NCBI RefSeq assembly: GCF_010682065.1
Contig: NZ_JAAGWG010000030.1
Location: 1-61,611, forward strand
Direction of reading: 5' to 3'
Origin: Blastococcus saxobsidens
Lineage (GTDB): Bacteria; Actinomycetota; Actinomycetes; Mycobacteriales; Geodermatophilaceae
Length of the DNA stretch: 61,611 bases
The notes under the pieces are model-generated. The model saw only the letters and a program-made list of their open reading frames with translations, did not search any database and was not told the origin of the DNA. This document shows, piece after piece, positions 9,570 to 18,261 of this stretch. Every line of letters starts with the position of its first letter. Position 1 is the stretch's first letter. Made by a program: the position numbers and the translations under genes.

Positions 9570-11111
9570 CTACTCCTCGGATCCGGTGGTTGGGGCGTGA
9601 GCGAGGCTGCCGCCACCGAGCAGCTGCAGGGTCTTCAGGGCCAGGTAGAGGTCGGTCTGGTCCGGCAGGCTCTGCAGATGGCGACCGGTCAGCTCCTCCA
9701 CGCGCCGCATCCGGTACACCAGGGTCTGCCGATGGACGCCGAGACGCTCGGCGCCTGCTTTCCAAGACCGGTTGCTGTCGAGGAACACACGCAGCGAGTG
9801 CACGAGTTGCGACTCGTTCTCGCTGTCGTAGGCGATGAGGGGACCGAGGATGCGGGTCACCAGAGCCGCGCCCTCGGTGACGGTGCGCGGCATGAATGCG
9901 GGCACCTGCTCGCCGTAGACGACGACGCGGTGTCCTTCGCTCCGGGACGCCTCCATGGCCCACCGGGCCTGGCGGGCCGCATCCCCCACCGCCTTCACAG
10001 TGTGGACGGCCTGGCTGAGACCTGCCGAGACCCGGCCCTCCCCCTCGAAGTCGAAGAGGTCCGTCGTGGCGCACTCGTCCGGGACCAGCGCGAGCACTTC
10101 GTCGGTGCGGCGCATCATCAGGTGCGGAACCTTCGCCGAGCTCAGTCGCAGCTGGACCGCCGCGTGATCCCCGTGCGCCGTGCTCCGGATGCAGACCGCA
10201 CGCCACGGTCTGCGTCCCAGTCCCAGCGCGGCCAATCGCGCCTCCGCAGTGTCGACGTCGATGGTCCCGTCGAGCAGCTGGGCCAACAGCCGCCCACCCG
10301 CTTCGCTACGGCGGAGGGCGATGGCCGTGCGACGCTCCACCTCGAGGTGGGCGATGGTGGCGAGATGCTGCAACACCACGAGGTCCGGGGAGGCGCCCGC
10401 CGGCAGGGGTTCGGCGAGCAACACCGCCTTCTCGCCGGTACCCACAGGGAGGACGAGGGACGACTCCTCCGGCAGGGTCACGCGGAGGAAGGTCGGCAGG
10501 GGTCGGCCAGCGTCCTGGACGCTGGCGAGCGCCGCCTGGCACAGGGACGGAGTGATCGGCACCTCGGCCGGCATGAGGGACTCCCCCGTCCGGACGTCGA
10601 GGACGTGCAGACGTGCGCCGGCGTCCCGGCCGAGCTGGTCCAGCAGTGCGTCCCCGCGGAAGTTCGCCTGATGCGCCCGCCGGAGGATGTCGTACATCCG
10701 GAGGACCTTGCCGAGCCGGGCGCTCGCCTCCTGGCTGTTGCTGTCGGCGACAGTGCGCACGAGGGTCACGAACGGGACGGAGTACGCCGTCTCGAGGACC
10801 GGGAAGGCCAAGGCGTCTGCTGCCGCGATCGCCTCGCCGGTCAAGGGTGCCGCGTGCATCCCCTCGGCGAGCGCGAGCCCGGACAGCGCCGCGTGCGCGA
10901 GCTCCTCGATGAAGCGGACCTGCTCAGCTGCCTCGGCGGGGAAGTTGTACCCGTCGGACAACAGGAGATCGCCCGTGCCCAGCCACTTCCACGGGTCGGG
11001 CAGCTCGCACGTGTGCGCCCATTGCACCGCCCGATCCGCCCCTGAGCGGCCGGCGAGGAACCGGGTGCCCAGAGACGGGAGGGCGACGAGCTCGTTGACC
11101 GTGATGCCCAT
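9570..11111 (-). CDS. PucR-family transcriptional regulator (PucR-1)
   Basis: A 513-residue CdaR/PucR-type regulator. The N-terminal PucR domain (about 1-120, MGITVNELVALPSLGTRFLAG and GDLLLSDGYNF) is followed by a middle GGDEF-like region and a C-terminal HTH_30 helix-turn-helix (SWKAGAERLGVHRQTLVYRM). PucR proteins usually respond to nitrogen-rich catabolites and often activate the neighbouring catabolic genes. The ATG at 11111 is chosen because the family N-terminus begins there; a purine-rich GAGGAAGAGG lies about 11 bases upstream. It is convergent with the amine oxidase and divergent from the SMR exporter. The intergenic region between it and the exporter holds one CGGATTCCG motif. Confidence 0.88.
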   Translation of the reverse strand: MGITVNELVALPSLGTRFLAGRSGADRAVQWAHTCELPDPWKWLGTGDLLLSDGYNFPAEAAEQVRFIEELAHAALSGLALAEGMHAAPLTGEAIAAADALAFPVLETAYSVPFVTLVRTVADSNSQEASARLGKVLRMYDILRRAHQANFRGDALLDQLGRDAGARLHVLDVRTGESLMPAEVPITPSLCQAALASVQDAGRPLPTFLRVTLPEESSLVLPVGTGEKAVLLAEPLPAGASPDLVVLQHLATIAHLEVERRTAIALRRSEAGGRLLAQLLDGTIDVDTAEARLAALGLGRRPWRAVCIRSTAHGDHAAVQLRLSSAKVPHLMMRRTDEVLALVPDECATTDLFDFEGEGRVSAGLSQAVHTVKAVGDAARQARWAMEASRSEGHRVVVYGEQVPAFMPRTVTEGAALVTRILGPLIAYDSENESQLVHSLRVFLDSNRSWKAGAERLGVHRQTLVYRMRRVEELTGRHLQSLPDQTDLYLALKTLQLLGGGSLAHAPTTGSEE

Positions 11112-11274
11112 GGGCTGGTCATCCTCTTCCTCGGCCCGACTGCTCCACCGTGCGACGCACTGCGCAGCCGGAGGGTCGTGCGGGCGCCGAGACAACTGCT
11201 GCGAGGGCCGACCGGCCGATCATCCCGCGCCCGGACACTAGCGACGCGCACAAAGGCTGGTCATTGCCTGACTC

Positions 11275-11307
11275 GGACTAGTCCTGCGTGCTGTCTGTCG
11301 GATTCCG
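11275..11307. promoter_or_regulatory. Palindrome and CGGATTCCG motif between PucR-1 and SMR gene
   Basis: GGACTAGTCC (11275-11284) is a perfect 10-bp palindrome. CGGATTCCG (11299-11307) is one of six intergenic copies of this 9-mer in the window. Both lie in the divergent region between the PucR-1 start and the exporter start, where an operator would be expected. Function is inferred from position and recurrence only. Confidence 0.45.
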
Positions 11308-11402
11308 GCATGCCGCTGTGCGTGTGGATGGGGGACGTTCTGATTGCTGACAGCGGCCCGGGCCTCAGCGGGACGGGTGAGCAGACACGGAGCGGAGACT
11401 GT

Positions 11403-11744
11403 GTGACGGGCTGGGTGACGTACGGTCTGCTGGCACTGGCGATCGCCGTCGAGATCATGGCGACCTTGTCGCTGAGGGCCACCGATGGCTTCAGTCGGCT
11501 CGTGCCGAGCCTCCTGGTGCTGGGTGGCTACGGGGTCTCCTTCTTCCTGCTGTCGTTGGTCCTGCAGCGCGGGTTCGAGGTGGCGGTCGTGTACGCCCTG
11601 TGGTCCGCCGTCGCCATCGTGTCGATCGCCGTGATCGGTGCACTCTTCCTGGGCGAACGGCTCACCGTCGTGCAGGTGCTGGGGATGGCGCTGATCGTCG
11701 CCGGTGTGCTGGCGCTCGAGCTGGGCGCCCACCGCGACGCTTGA
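11403..11744 (+). CDS. Small multidrug resistance (SMR) family exporter
   Basis: A 113-residue, four-helix inner-membrane proton antiporter of the EmrE/Mmr type. The essential acidic residue is Glu17 in LLALAIAVEIMATLSLRATDGF (helix 1); YGVSFFLLSLVLQ (helix 2), VVYALWSAVAIVSIAVIG (helix 3) and LIVAGVLALELGAH (helix 4) follow. The GTG at 11403 gives the standard family length, with a GGAG ribosome site upstream; an earlier ATG at 11328 is less likely. SMR pumps export cationic compounds. In pAO1 the NepA/NepB SMR pair exports nicotine-derived metabolites, and this gene may do the same, although only one subunit is encoded here. Confidence 0.85.
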   Translation: MTGWVTYGLLALAIAVEIMATLSLRATDGFSRLVPSLLVLGGYGVSFFLLSLVLQRGFEVAVVYALWSAVAIVSIAVIGALFLGERLTVVQVLGMALIVAGVLALELGAHRDA

Positions 11745-11820
11745 CGGCGCTGCCGAACCCCAACGCCCTCCGCGGGCCTGGGTTCGGTCAGCGCCGACCG
11801 GTCGAGACCGGCCTGTTCGG

Positions 11821-13458
11821 TCAGCGCTCGTGGTCCTCACGTGCCGCCCGCAGGAGGTCGTCTGCGGCGAGGAGCTTCACCCTGGGCCGGCCCGACGCGC
11901 GGCCTGCGCGTTTCTCCGCCTCGTCGATCCGCCACCAGCCCATGGCATCGATGAGGTTCGGCTGACGTCGGCGCAATGCTTTGATCAGTTGAGGTGGGCC
12001 ATGGGGCGGCTCGGGTAGACGGTGATCGGCGACATCGTCGAGCAGGGAGGCAACGGTCTCGGCGGAGTCGGCGCGGTTGGTGCCGATCACGCCGGTCGGT
12101 CCGCGTTTGATCCAACCGGTGCAGTAGAGCCCGGGCAGCGGGCGGCCGGTCTCCGGATCTACGACTCTTCCGCCGTCGTTCGGGACGATGCCGGCTGAGC
12201 TGTCGAAGGGCAGCCCAGGCGCCGCCCGGCCCCGGAAGCCGACCGCGCGGATGACCAGCGAGGTATCGAGCATCTCAGCCGTACCGTCGGGACGGGCCAG
12301 GGCGACGCCGGAGACGGCATGGTCGCCGGGCAGCTCGGTCGGGGTCAGCCGGTAACGCAGCACAATCCGACGTGGGGAGCCGGGCGTACGTCGGGCGGCC
12401 GCGTCGACGATCGCGCGCCGGCGCGCCAGGTCGGCCGACCTGCCCCGGGATGTCTCGAGCTCTTGCTCCGTCACCGAGACCTCGGTCGGGTCGGCGAGCA
12501 GGTCGACGCCCGGCAACTGGGACAGGGCGAGCAACTCCGCGGTGCTGTACGCAGCGAAGGCCTGGCCTCGGCGTCCGACGACGACGACCTCTCTGATGTT
12601 GCTCGCACGAAGTGCCGCGAGCGCGAGATCGGACATCGAGGTCTTCTCAAAAGCGCCGACCGGCTGGGCCAGAACGCGAGCCACATCGAGCGCGACGTTG
12701 CCGTTGCCGATCACGACGGCCCTTCGCCCGGACAGATCGAATTCCCGCTCGGCGAAATCGGGGTGGCCGTTGTACCAGGAGACGAACTCACGCGCGGATA
12801 CCAAACCCACGCGTCCCTCACCCGGGATGCCCATCGTGCGATCGTCCGAGGCACCCGCGGCCCAGACCACGGCATGGTGGTGCCTAAGCAGCTCCTGCAC
12901 CGACACGTCTCGCCCTACGTCGACGTTGAACAAGGCCGTGACGTTAGGACGTCGGAGCACGCGGTCGAACCGCTCACCGATGAGCTTGGTCCGGTCGTGG
13001 TCGGGCGCCACGCCGGCCCGAACCAGTCCGTGCGCGGTCGGGGTTCGTTCGAGGATCATGACGGTGACGCCCCGGATGTCACTCAGTTCCGCGGCGGCGT
13101 ACAGGGCCGACGGCCCCGCTCCCACGATTGCGACGCTCAGCTCGGGCCGTGCCCGGGGAAGCCTGCGGCGCTCGATGGGATGCGGTGTCAGGTCCTCGAG
13201 CGGATGCGCCGCGAAGTAGTCCGCATTGATGCCCCGAAAGTCGACCTGAGACGGTGGCAGGTCGGCCTCGTGGAAGATTGCATCGACGGGACACGCGAAT
13301 GCGCAGTTGCCGCACTCGATGCACGTGCTCGGGTCGATGTACAGCTGCTCCGTGGTCGTGAACCCTGGATCCCCGGGGCGCGGACGGATGCACTGGACGG
13401 GGCAGACAGGCACGCAGGAGGCGTCGTCACAGCAACCCTGAGTGATCACGAAGGTCAC
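11821..13458 (-). CDS. Ferredoxin / ferredoxin-NADP reductase fusion (FprB-like)
   Basis: A 545-residue electron-transfer protein. Residues 1-70 form a two-cluster ferredoxin (GCCDDASCVPVCPVQC for a 3Fe-4S type cluster; CIECGNCAFACPVDAI for 4Fe-4S). The rest is an adrenodoxin-reductase-type FAD/NADP module (SVAIVGAGPSALYAA, VVIGNGNVALDVARVLA, GWIKRGPTGVIGTNRADS). This is the mycobacterial FprB architecture. Its ATG overlaps the stop of the MOSC gene (13455-13458), making it the fifth gene of an operon that begins with a molybdenum hydroxylase at 18034. It probably supplies electrons to, or accepts them from, a partner in that operon; which one is not shown by sequence. Confidence 0.9.
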   Translation of the reverse strand: MTFVITQGCCDDASCVPVCPVQCIRPRPGDPGFTTTEQLYIDPSTCIECGNCAFACPVDAIFHEADLPPSQVDFRGINADYFAAHPLEDLTPHPIERRRLPRARPELSVAIVGAGPSALYAAAELSDIRGVTVMILERTPTAHGLVRAGVAPDHDRTKLIGERFDRVLRRPNVTALFNVDVGRDVSVQELLRHHHAVVWAAGASDDRTMGIPGEGRVGLVSAREFVSWYNGHPDFAEREFDLSGRRAVVIGNGNVALDVARVLAQPVGAFEKTSMSDLALAALRASNIREVVVVGRRGQAFAAYSTAELLALSQLPGVDLLADPTEVSVTEQELETSRGRSADLARRRAIVDAAARRTPGSPRRIVLRYRLTPTELPGDHAVSGVALARPDGTAEMLDTSLVIRAVGFRGRAAPGLPFDSSAGIVPNDGGRVVDPETGRPLPGLYCTGWIKRGPTGVIGTNRADSAETVASLLDDVADHRLPEPPHGPPQLIKALRRRQPNLIDAMGWWRIDEAEKRAGRASGRPRVKLLAADDLLRAAREDHER

Positions 13459-14342
13459 GAGCCCGGTCCTCCCCGGCCAGCCTGCACGGCAGCTGAGACC
13501 TCCAGGGAGACCGGATCCCCCACGGCCACCGAACCGGGTTCCACGACGTCGGCGTACATCCCGAAGAGCACACCGGGACCCCAGTCGCTGACCATCGGGC
13601 CGCGAAGTCTCCTAATGCGCTGCTGCACGAGCAGGCCGCGATCGCCGTCGCCCGGCCGGCTCTCCACTGCGACGCAGCGTGGAACCCCGCTGCGAAACCG
13701 GAGCCGGCACGTTCCCAGGGCGAGGACGCGACCCGCCCAGGTATCCTCCACGAAAGGCACGTCACCGACGTCGAGCGTCACGTTCAGCCGGAACCGACGG
13801 GGGTCGACCGGTCGACCGTCCAGTTCGGTCCCCAGTGCGGCCAATGAGGCCGTGGACTGCAGCGTCACCGGATGGACATCGTGCCCGCCCCCGGGTTCGG
13901 CGCAGTGCGCCAGGCGCAGGTCCCGCCCGGCGACATCGGAGAGCACCTCGTCCCACGGGCCCGGCGCCCACCAGCCGTCGACCATGCGATCGTCGAACTC
14001 GAACGGACGAACGCCACCCGCGTGCCGGACCACCGCCGAGCACACCGTCGTGGTGCCACGGCCGAGGGAGAACACGCCGGTTGCCGGGTCGTGCGACGTC
14101 CAGTAGCCGAGGAAGACCGGGTCCTTCGGTACGGAATAGAGGCGCTCGTCGATGTCGACGAGGAAAAACTCGCGGTTGCCGACGATCCCTGTGCGCGACA
14201 CCTCGACCGCAGGGACTGAGCGCAGGGCGAAACCCTTGGTCGCGGCGGTCTCCAACCGGGCGACCGACCCGACCCGCTCTGTCCGGGGACCGCGTCCCCC
14301 GCCTCCCCCGCCGGTCAGCGGCTCCACCGGTTCGCCGACCAC
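13455..14342 (-). CDS. MOSC-domain molybdenum-cofactor protein (mARC/YcbX-like)
   Basis: A 295-residue protein with an N-terminal MOSC beta-barrel domain (LETAATKGFALRSVPAVEVS) and a C-terminal MOSC domain with the conserved cysteine in GVPRCVAVESRPGDGDR, the likely Mo ligand. Characterised relatives (mARC, YcbX) reduce N-hydroxylated or N-oxide compounds and need an electron donor. YcbX carries a C-terminal 2Fe-2S domain; this protein does not, but the next gene supplies ferredoxin and reductase in one chain. The GTG at 14342 starts one base after the stop of the Mo-hydroxylase large subunit, so it is in the same operon. Start choice is uncertain; the first 20 residues are Gly-rich and poorly conserved. 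Confidence 0.82.
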   Translation of the reverse strand: MVGEPVEPLTGGGGGGRGPRTERVGSVARLETAATKGFALRSVPAVEVSRTGIVGNREFFLVDIDERLYSVPKDPVFLGYWTSHDPATGVFSLGRGTTTVCSAVVRHAGGVRPFEFDDRMVDGWWAPGPWDEVLSDVAGRDLRLAHCAEPGGGHDVHPVTLQSTASLAALGTELDGRPVDPRRFRLNVTLDVGDVPFVEDTWAGRVLALGTCRLRFRSGVPRCVAVESRPGDGDRGLLVQQRIRRLRGPMVSDWGPGVLFGMYADVVEPGSVAVGDPVSLEVSAAVQAGRGGPGS

Positions 14343-14343
14343 C

Positions 14344-16704
14344 TCACGAGCGCAGGGCGCGCAGCACCTGCTCCGGCGTGACGGGGATGTCGTGCAGCAC
14401 GGTGCCGGTGTGGGACAGCGCGTCGTTGACGGCGTTCAGCACGGCGGCGGGCGCCGCGATGAGGCCGGACTCCCCCATGCCCTTGATGCCTCCGGGGGTG
14501 TGCGAGGACGGGGTCTCCAGGTGGTGGATCTCGAACGGCGGCGAGAAGTCCATGCTCGGCATGTGGTAGTCGAGGAGGGTGGTCGTGACGAGCTGGCCGG
14601 CCTCGTCGTAGACCAGCCGCTCGAGCAGGGCGGCCCCGATGCCCTGCACCACGCCGCCCCGGATCTGTCCCTCGACGATGTCGGGGTTGATCACCGTGCC
14701 GCAGTCCTCGACCGAGAAGACCTTCTCCACCGTCACGAATCCGTTGTCCGGGTCCAGCTCCACGATGATGGCGTGGCCGCCGTTGGAGAAGATCGGACGG
14801 GCCGGGTCGTAGGCGAGCGTTGCCTCGAGCGTGGGATCGAAGTCCTGCGGCCAGGAACTCTGGTCGAAATAGACCGCGGTGGCGAGGTCGATGATGGAGA
14901 TAGAGGATCCGGGCACCCCCCGCACGACGGCCGCTCCGTCCACCAGGTCGATGTCCGATGGGTCCGCCTCCAGCATGTTCGCCGCGAGCGCGACGAGCTT
15001 GGTGCGGATGGTGTGCGACGCGCGGAGGACTGCCCCGCCGGCGATGACCGCGCCCCGGCTCCCCACGGTGCCACTCCCCCAGCCATAGGTGGTGGACTCG
15101 GCGGCTCGGACGGTGATCGCCTCGAGCGAGACGCCCAAGGCGTCCGAGACGACCTGCGCCATCGTCGTGCGGTGCCCCTGACCCTGGGTGGTGAGGCCGA
15201 TGGTTACGGTCACGCTCCCGTTGGGTTCCATCTTCACCGTGGCGGTGTCGTGGTAGACGCCCCCCAGATCGTGCGCCTTGCCCATCGCGGTGCTCTCGCC
15301 GCTGCTCTCCACGAAGACGCTCAGACCGAGGCCAATGAACCGGCCCTCAGCACGGAGCGCCGCCTGGCGCTGGCGGAACGCCGGGTAGTCGACCATGCTC
15401 TCGAGCTCGTCGATCGTCTGCAGCCAGCTGCCCTCGTCGTACACGATCCCCTGCGGATTCGTCCACGGGAACTCGCGCACCACGCTGCGCCGGCGGATCT
15501 CGAACGGAGAGAGGTCGAACGCGCGGGCGGCGTCGTCCATCAGGCACTCGCGGACGAGCGTGCCCGCCATGTACCCGACTCCCCGGTAGGCCCCGATCGG
15601 GGTCTTATTGGTCGCGGCAGCCTCGTACGTGAGATCCGCGACGGGGATGTCGTAGACGCCGGTCGGCGTGACCATCGCCGTGCACCACGGCTCGACGCCC
15701 ATGGACCACGGTGGCTGGTGGTAGGCCCCACCGTCCCCTGTGGCGCGGATCCGCACGGCTGTCGCCTTCGCATCGGCGTCGAAGGCGTAGGCGATGTCGA
15801 CGAACTGCTCGTGCGCATGCGTCGCGGTCATGAGGTTCTCGCGCCGGTCCTCGACCCACTTCACCGGCCGGTCCAGCTCCCGGGCCAGCAGCGGTAGGAG
15901 CATCTCCTCCGGGAAGACGTGGGCCTTCTGCCCGAACCCGCCACCGGTGTCCGGGGTCAGCACCTCGCACTCGTTCTCGGGGAAGCCGAGGTACGCGGTC
16001 AGGCAGTACTTGACGTAGTGCGGCATCTGCGAGCACGTCCACAGGCGCAGACGCCGGCTGGTCCAGTCGTAGTCGGCGATGACTCCCCGGGTCTCCATGG
16101 GCCCCGCGGACAGGCGGCCGCTGTGGAAGGTCGCCTCCACGACGCGGGCTGCGCCGGCGAACGCAGCCTCGACGTCCCCGAGGACCCTGCCTCCCCGCAA
16201 GGCGACGTTGTCGGGGAGCTCCTCGTTGGCGGCGGGCCCACCCCGGAGTGCCGACCGAGGGTCCAGAACGGGCTCGAGGGGCTCGTAGTCCACGTCGACG
16301 AGGTCGCAGCCGTCCTCGGCCACGTACCGGCTCTCCGCGACGACGACCGCGACCGGCTCGCCCACGTAACGGACGACGTCGCGCGCCAGCAACGGCATGG
16401 TCGTGGCGACGCACCCCTCGACTTCGAGTTCGCCGACGATCCCCTCGCAGAACTTCGCGGCGTCCTCCCCAGTCCACACCGCGACGACACCGTCCAGCGC
16501 ACGAGCGTCCTCGACTTCCACCGCGGCGATGCGGGCGTGCGCGGCCGAACTCCGGACGAAGCACGCGTGCAGTTCACCGGGCAGCACGATGTCCGCGAGG
16601 TACTGGCCGCGACCGGTCAGCAGACGCGGATCATCCCCCCGCGGGACGCGGGCGCCGATGCTCCGAGCGGCGATCGAGGGGGACTCGCTGTGCGCGAAGC
16701 TCAT
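14344..16704 (-). CDS. Molybdenum hydroxylase large subunit (set A, xanthine-dehydrogenase family)
   Basis: A 786-residue molybdopterin-binding subunit of the XDH/CoxL family. It starts with the family motif SIGARVPRGDDPRLLTGRGQY and has the Mo-site loops GGGFGQKAHVFPEE and PIGAYRGVGYMAGT and, near the C-terminus, KGMGESGLIAAPA with the catalytic Glu. Such enzymes hydroxylate carbons next to ring nitrogens using water. In the pAO1 pathway two enzymes of this class exist, nicotine dehydrogenase and 6-hydroxypseudooxynicotine (ketone) dehydrogenase. This one is a candidate for either and the sequence alone does not decide. It lies third in a tightly overlapping operon (FAD, FeS, Mo subunits), the order also reported for pAO1 ndhFSL. 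Confidence 0.88.
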   Translation of the reverse strand: MSFAHSESPSIAARSIGARVPRGDDPRLLTGRGQYLADIVLPGELHACFVRSSAAHARIAAVEVEDARALDGVVAVWTGEDAAKFCEGIVGELEVEGCVATTMPLLARDVVRYVGEPVAVVVAESRYVAEDGCDLVDVDYEPLEPVLDPRSALRGGPAANEELPDNVALRGGRVLGDVEAAFAGAARVVEATFHSGRLSAGPMETRGVIADYDWTSRRLRLWTCSQMPHYVKYCLTAYLGFPENECEVLTPDTGGGFGQKAHVFPEEMLLPLLARELDRPVKWVEDRRENLMTATHAHEQFVDIAYAFDADAKATAVRIRATGDGGAYHQPPWSMGVEPWCTAMVTPTGVYDIPVADLTYEAAATNKTPIGAYRGVGYMAGTLVRECLMDDAARAFDLSPFEIRRRSVVREFPWTNPQGIVYDEGSWLQTIDELESMVDYPAFRQRQAALRAEGRFIGLGLSVFVESSGESTAMGKAHDLGGVYHDTATVKMEPNGSVTVTIGLTTQGQGHRTTMAQVVSDALGVSLEAITVRAAESTTYGWGSGTVGSRGAVIAGGAVLRASHTIRTKLVALAANMLEADPSDIDLVDGAAVVRGVPGSSISIIDLATAVYFDQSSWPQDFDPTLEATLAYDPARPIFSNGGHAIIVELDPDNGFVTVEKVFSVEDCGTVINPDIVEGQIRGGVVQGIGAALLERLVYDEAGQLVTTTLLDYHMPSMDFSPPFEIHHLETPSSHTPGGIKGMGESGLIAAPAAVLNAVNDALSHTGTVLHDIPVTPEQVLRALRS

Positions 16705-17183
16705 GACCGCTCCTTGGCCGCGGCCTCTTCAACCGCATCGATGATCGGGGCGTAACCGGTGCACCGGCAGTAGTGGCCGGAGAGCGTCTCGACGATGTCC
16801 TCCCGCGTGGGCTGCCCCTCCTCCAGCAGGGCCGTGGCGCTCATGAGGAAGCCGGCCGTGCAGAAGCCGCACTGCAGGGCGTGGTGCTTCTGGAAGCACT
16901 CCTGGAGGGGGTTCATCGACCGCCCGTTCGCCAGGCTCTCCACCGTCCGGATCCGGCGGCCGTCGGCCTGGACGGCGAGCATGAGACAGGACCGGGCTGG
17001 TTCGTCGTCGACCAGGACGGTGCAGGCGCCGCAGACGCCGTGCTCACAGCCGACCTTGGTGCCGGTCAGCGCGAGCTCGTCCCGGATGAAGTCGGCGAGC
17101 GTCATCCGTGCCATGACGCTGCGCCGGTAGCCGCGTCCGTTTACTTCGACCTCGACGGAGACCTGCTCGGATGGTTGCGTCAT
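16701..17183 (-). CDS. Molybdenum hydroxylase 2Fe-2S small subunit (set A)
   Basis: A 160-residue CoxS/NdhS-type subunit with two 2Fe-2S clusters. The plant-ferredoxin-like cluster is bound by CEHGVCGAC and a later Cys (RSCLML), the second by CGFC and CRC in QCGFCTAGF and GHYCRCTGY. It passes electrons from the Mo site to FAD. Both its ends overlap neighbours by 4 bases (ATGA), so the three subunits are translationally coupled. The closely similar paralogue at 22486-22977 shares the HGVCGAC and CRCTGY blocks. Confidence 0.92.
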   Translation of the reverse strand: MTQPSEQVSVEVEVNGRGYRRSVMARMTLADFIRDELALTGTKVGCEHGVCGACTVLVDDEPARSCLMLAVQADGRRIRTVESLANGRSMNPLQECFQKHHALQCGFCTAGFLMSATALLEEGQPTREDIVETLSGHYCRCTGYAPIIDAVEEAAAKERS

Positions 17184-18034
17184 GCCTGACCGGACCTCTC
17201 CCCCGCGGCCCGCAGGGCGCGCTGGAACAGTGTGGTGGTGATGTCTCGCCGGTAGTCGGCCGAGCCGTGGATGTCGGCGGTGTAGGACAGCTCGCCGGCG
17301 AGCGCCGCGACGGCGCCGTCCCCGTCCGCGGGCGTGCGTCCCTCCAGAGCCGCTTCGGTGTCGGGGGCGCGGGTGACGCTGCCGGTTGCCCCCGCGACGG
17401 CGAGGCGGACGTCGGTGAGCACCCCACCGTCCTGCCGATAGGTCATGGCCATCACAGACAGCCCGTAGTCGCCGTGACGGCGGTGGTGCTCACCGACCCA
17501 GATCTGGCGCCCGTTGACGGGCAGCAGCACGGAGGTGATCACTTCGTCCGGCTCCAGGGACGTCATGAACGGTCCCTGGAACAGGTCGTCGGCGGAGATC
17601 GTGCGGTCACCGCCGACTCCGGTGACCTCCACGTGCCCACCCAGGGCGAGCAGCACAGCGGGCCACTCGGCCGCGGCGTCGGCGTGGGCGACCGCACCCC
17701 CGATGGTCCCGCGGGTCCGGACCTGGGGATGGGCGATCAGTGACGCCGCCGCGGCGATCGCCGGCGCGACGTCCCGGACGACCGGAGATCGCTCGATGCC
17801 ACGGTGTGTCGTCATCGCTCCCAGCCGCAGAGCACCGGCCTCATGCTCGATGCCCGTGAGCCCCGGCACGCGACGCAGGTCGACCAGCGTGGTCGGTGCC
17901 GCCAGACGCAGCGCGAGCAGCGGGACCAGGCTCTGCCCTCCGGCGAGGATCTTCGCGTCCTCGTCCTCGGCGAGCAGGCGGCAGGCCTCTGCCACGTTGT
18001 CGGGCGCGGCATAGGCGAAAACAGGGGACTTCAC
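17180..18034 (-). CDS. Molybdenum hydroxylase FAD-binding medium subunit (set A)
   Basis: A 284-residue CoxM/NdhF-type FAD subunit. Family motifs are AKILAGGQSLVPLLALRLA and VRTRGTIGGAVAHADAAAEW, both involved in FAD binding. The start is a GTG at 18034 with a strong ribosome site (GGAGGTG, 7 bases upstream). It is the first gene of the operon M-S-L-MOSC-FprB, all joined by overlaps or a 1-base gap. The upstream gap holds a CGGATTCCG motif (18149-18157 on the opposite strand) about 115 bases before the start and a terminator for the upstream amidase operon. Confidence 0.9.
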   Translation of the reverse strand: MKSPVFAYAAPDNVAEACRLLAEDEDAKILAGGQSLVPLLALRLAAPTTLVDLRRVPGLTGIEHEAGALRLGAMTTHRGIERSPVVRDVAPAIAAAASLIAHPQVRTRGTIGGAVAHADAAAEWPAVLLALGGHVEVTGVGGDRTISADDLFQGPFMTSLEPDEVITSVLLPVNGRQIWVGEHHRRHGDYGLSVMAMTYRQDGGVLTDVRLAVAGATGSVTRAPDTEAALEGRTPADGDGAVAALAGELSYTADIHGSADYRRDITTTLFQRALRAAGERSGQA

Positions 18035-18148
18035 TCAGACACCTCCAGAGGGCGGCGACGCGTGACCGTCAGGCCCGGAAGCCCGACACTAGGTGCGGCG
18101 ATGCGCACGTCGGCGTACGGAAGACGGGCATCTATGCCCCTCATCACT

Positions 18149-18157
18149 CGGAATCCG
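18149..18157 (-). promoter_or_regulatory. CGGATTCCG motif upstream of Mo-hydroxylase set A operon
   Basis: An exact copy of the recurrent 9-mer, reading in the direction of the downstream operon, in the 227-base gap before the FAD subunit. Candidate operator; see the findings for the full set of sites. Confidence 0.45.
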
Positions 18158-18206
18158 GCAAACCGGCCCGTGGGCCACCCGCGGTGCGCACGGGCGGCAG
18201 GGCTCA

Positions 18207-18242
18207 CCGGCGCCGGAGGGCGGCACGCGCCTCCGGCGCCGG
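18207..18242 (-). terminator. Terminator after the amidase operon
   Basis: A perfect 13-bp inverted repeat (left arm 18207-18219, right arm 18230-18242, 10-base loop) begins 20 bases past the stop of the nitrilase gene on the minus strand. No T tract follows, as is common in actinobacteria. It separates the ring-cleavage operon from Mo-hydroxylase set A. Confidence 0.7.
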
Positions 18243-18261
18243 GCGTCAGGGTGGTCCTCGT

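Noticed and set aside
11112..11402. Guanidine riboswitch upstream of the SMR gene
   Set aside because: I could not find guanidine-riboswitch landmarks; only the GGACTAGTCC palindrome and CGGATTCCG are visible.
14344..18034. Aerobic CO dehydrogenase (CoxMSL)
   Set aside because: Subunit types match, and coxG/coxD/coxE/xdhC are nearby, but the large subunit lacks the CoxL active-site loop with the Cu-binding Cys (AYRCSFR type; here AYRGVGYM). Nicotine-pathway neighbours argue for a ring hydroxylase.
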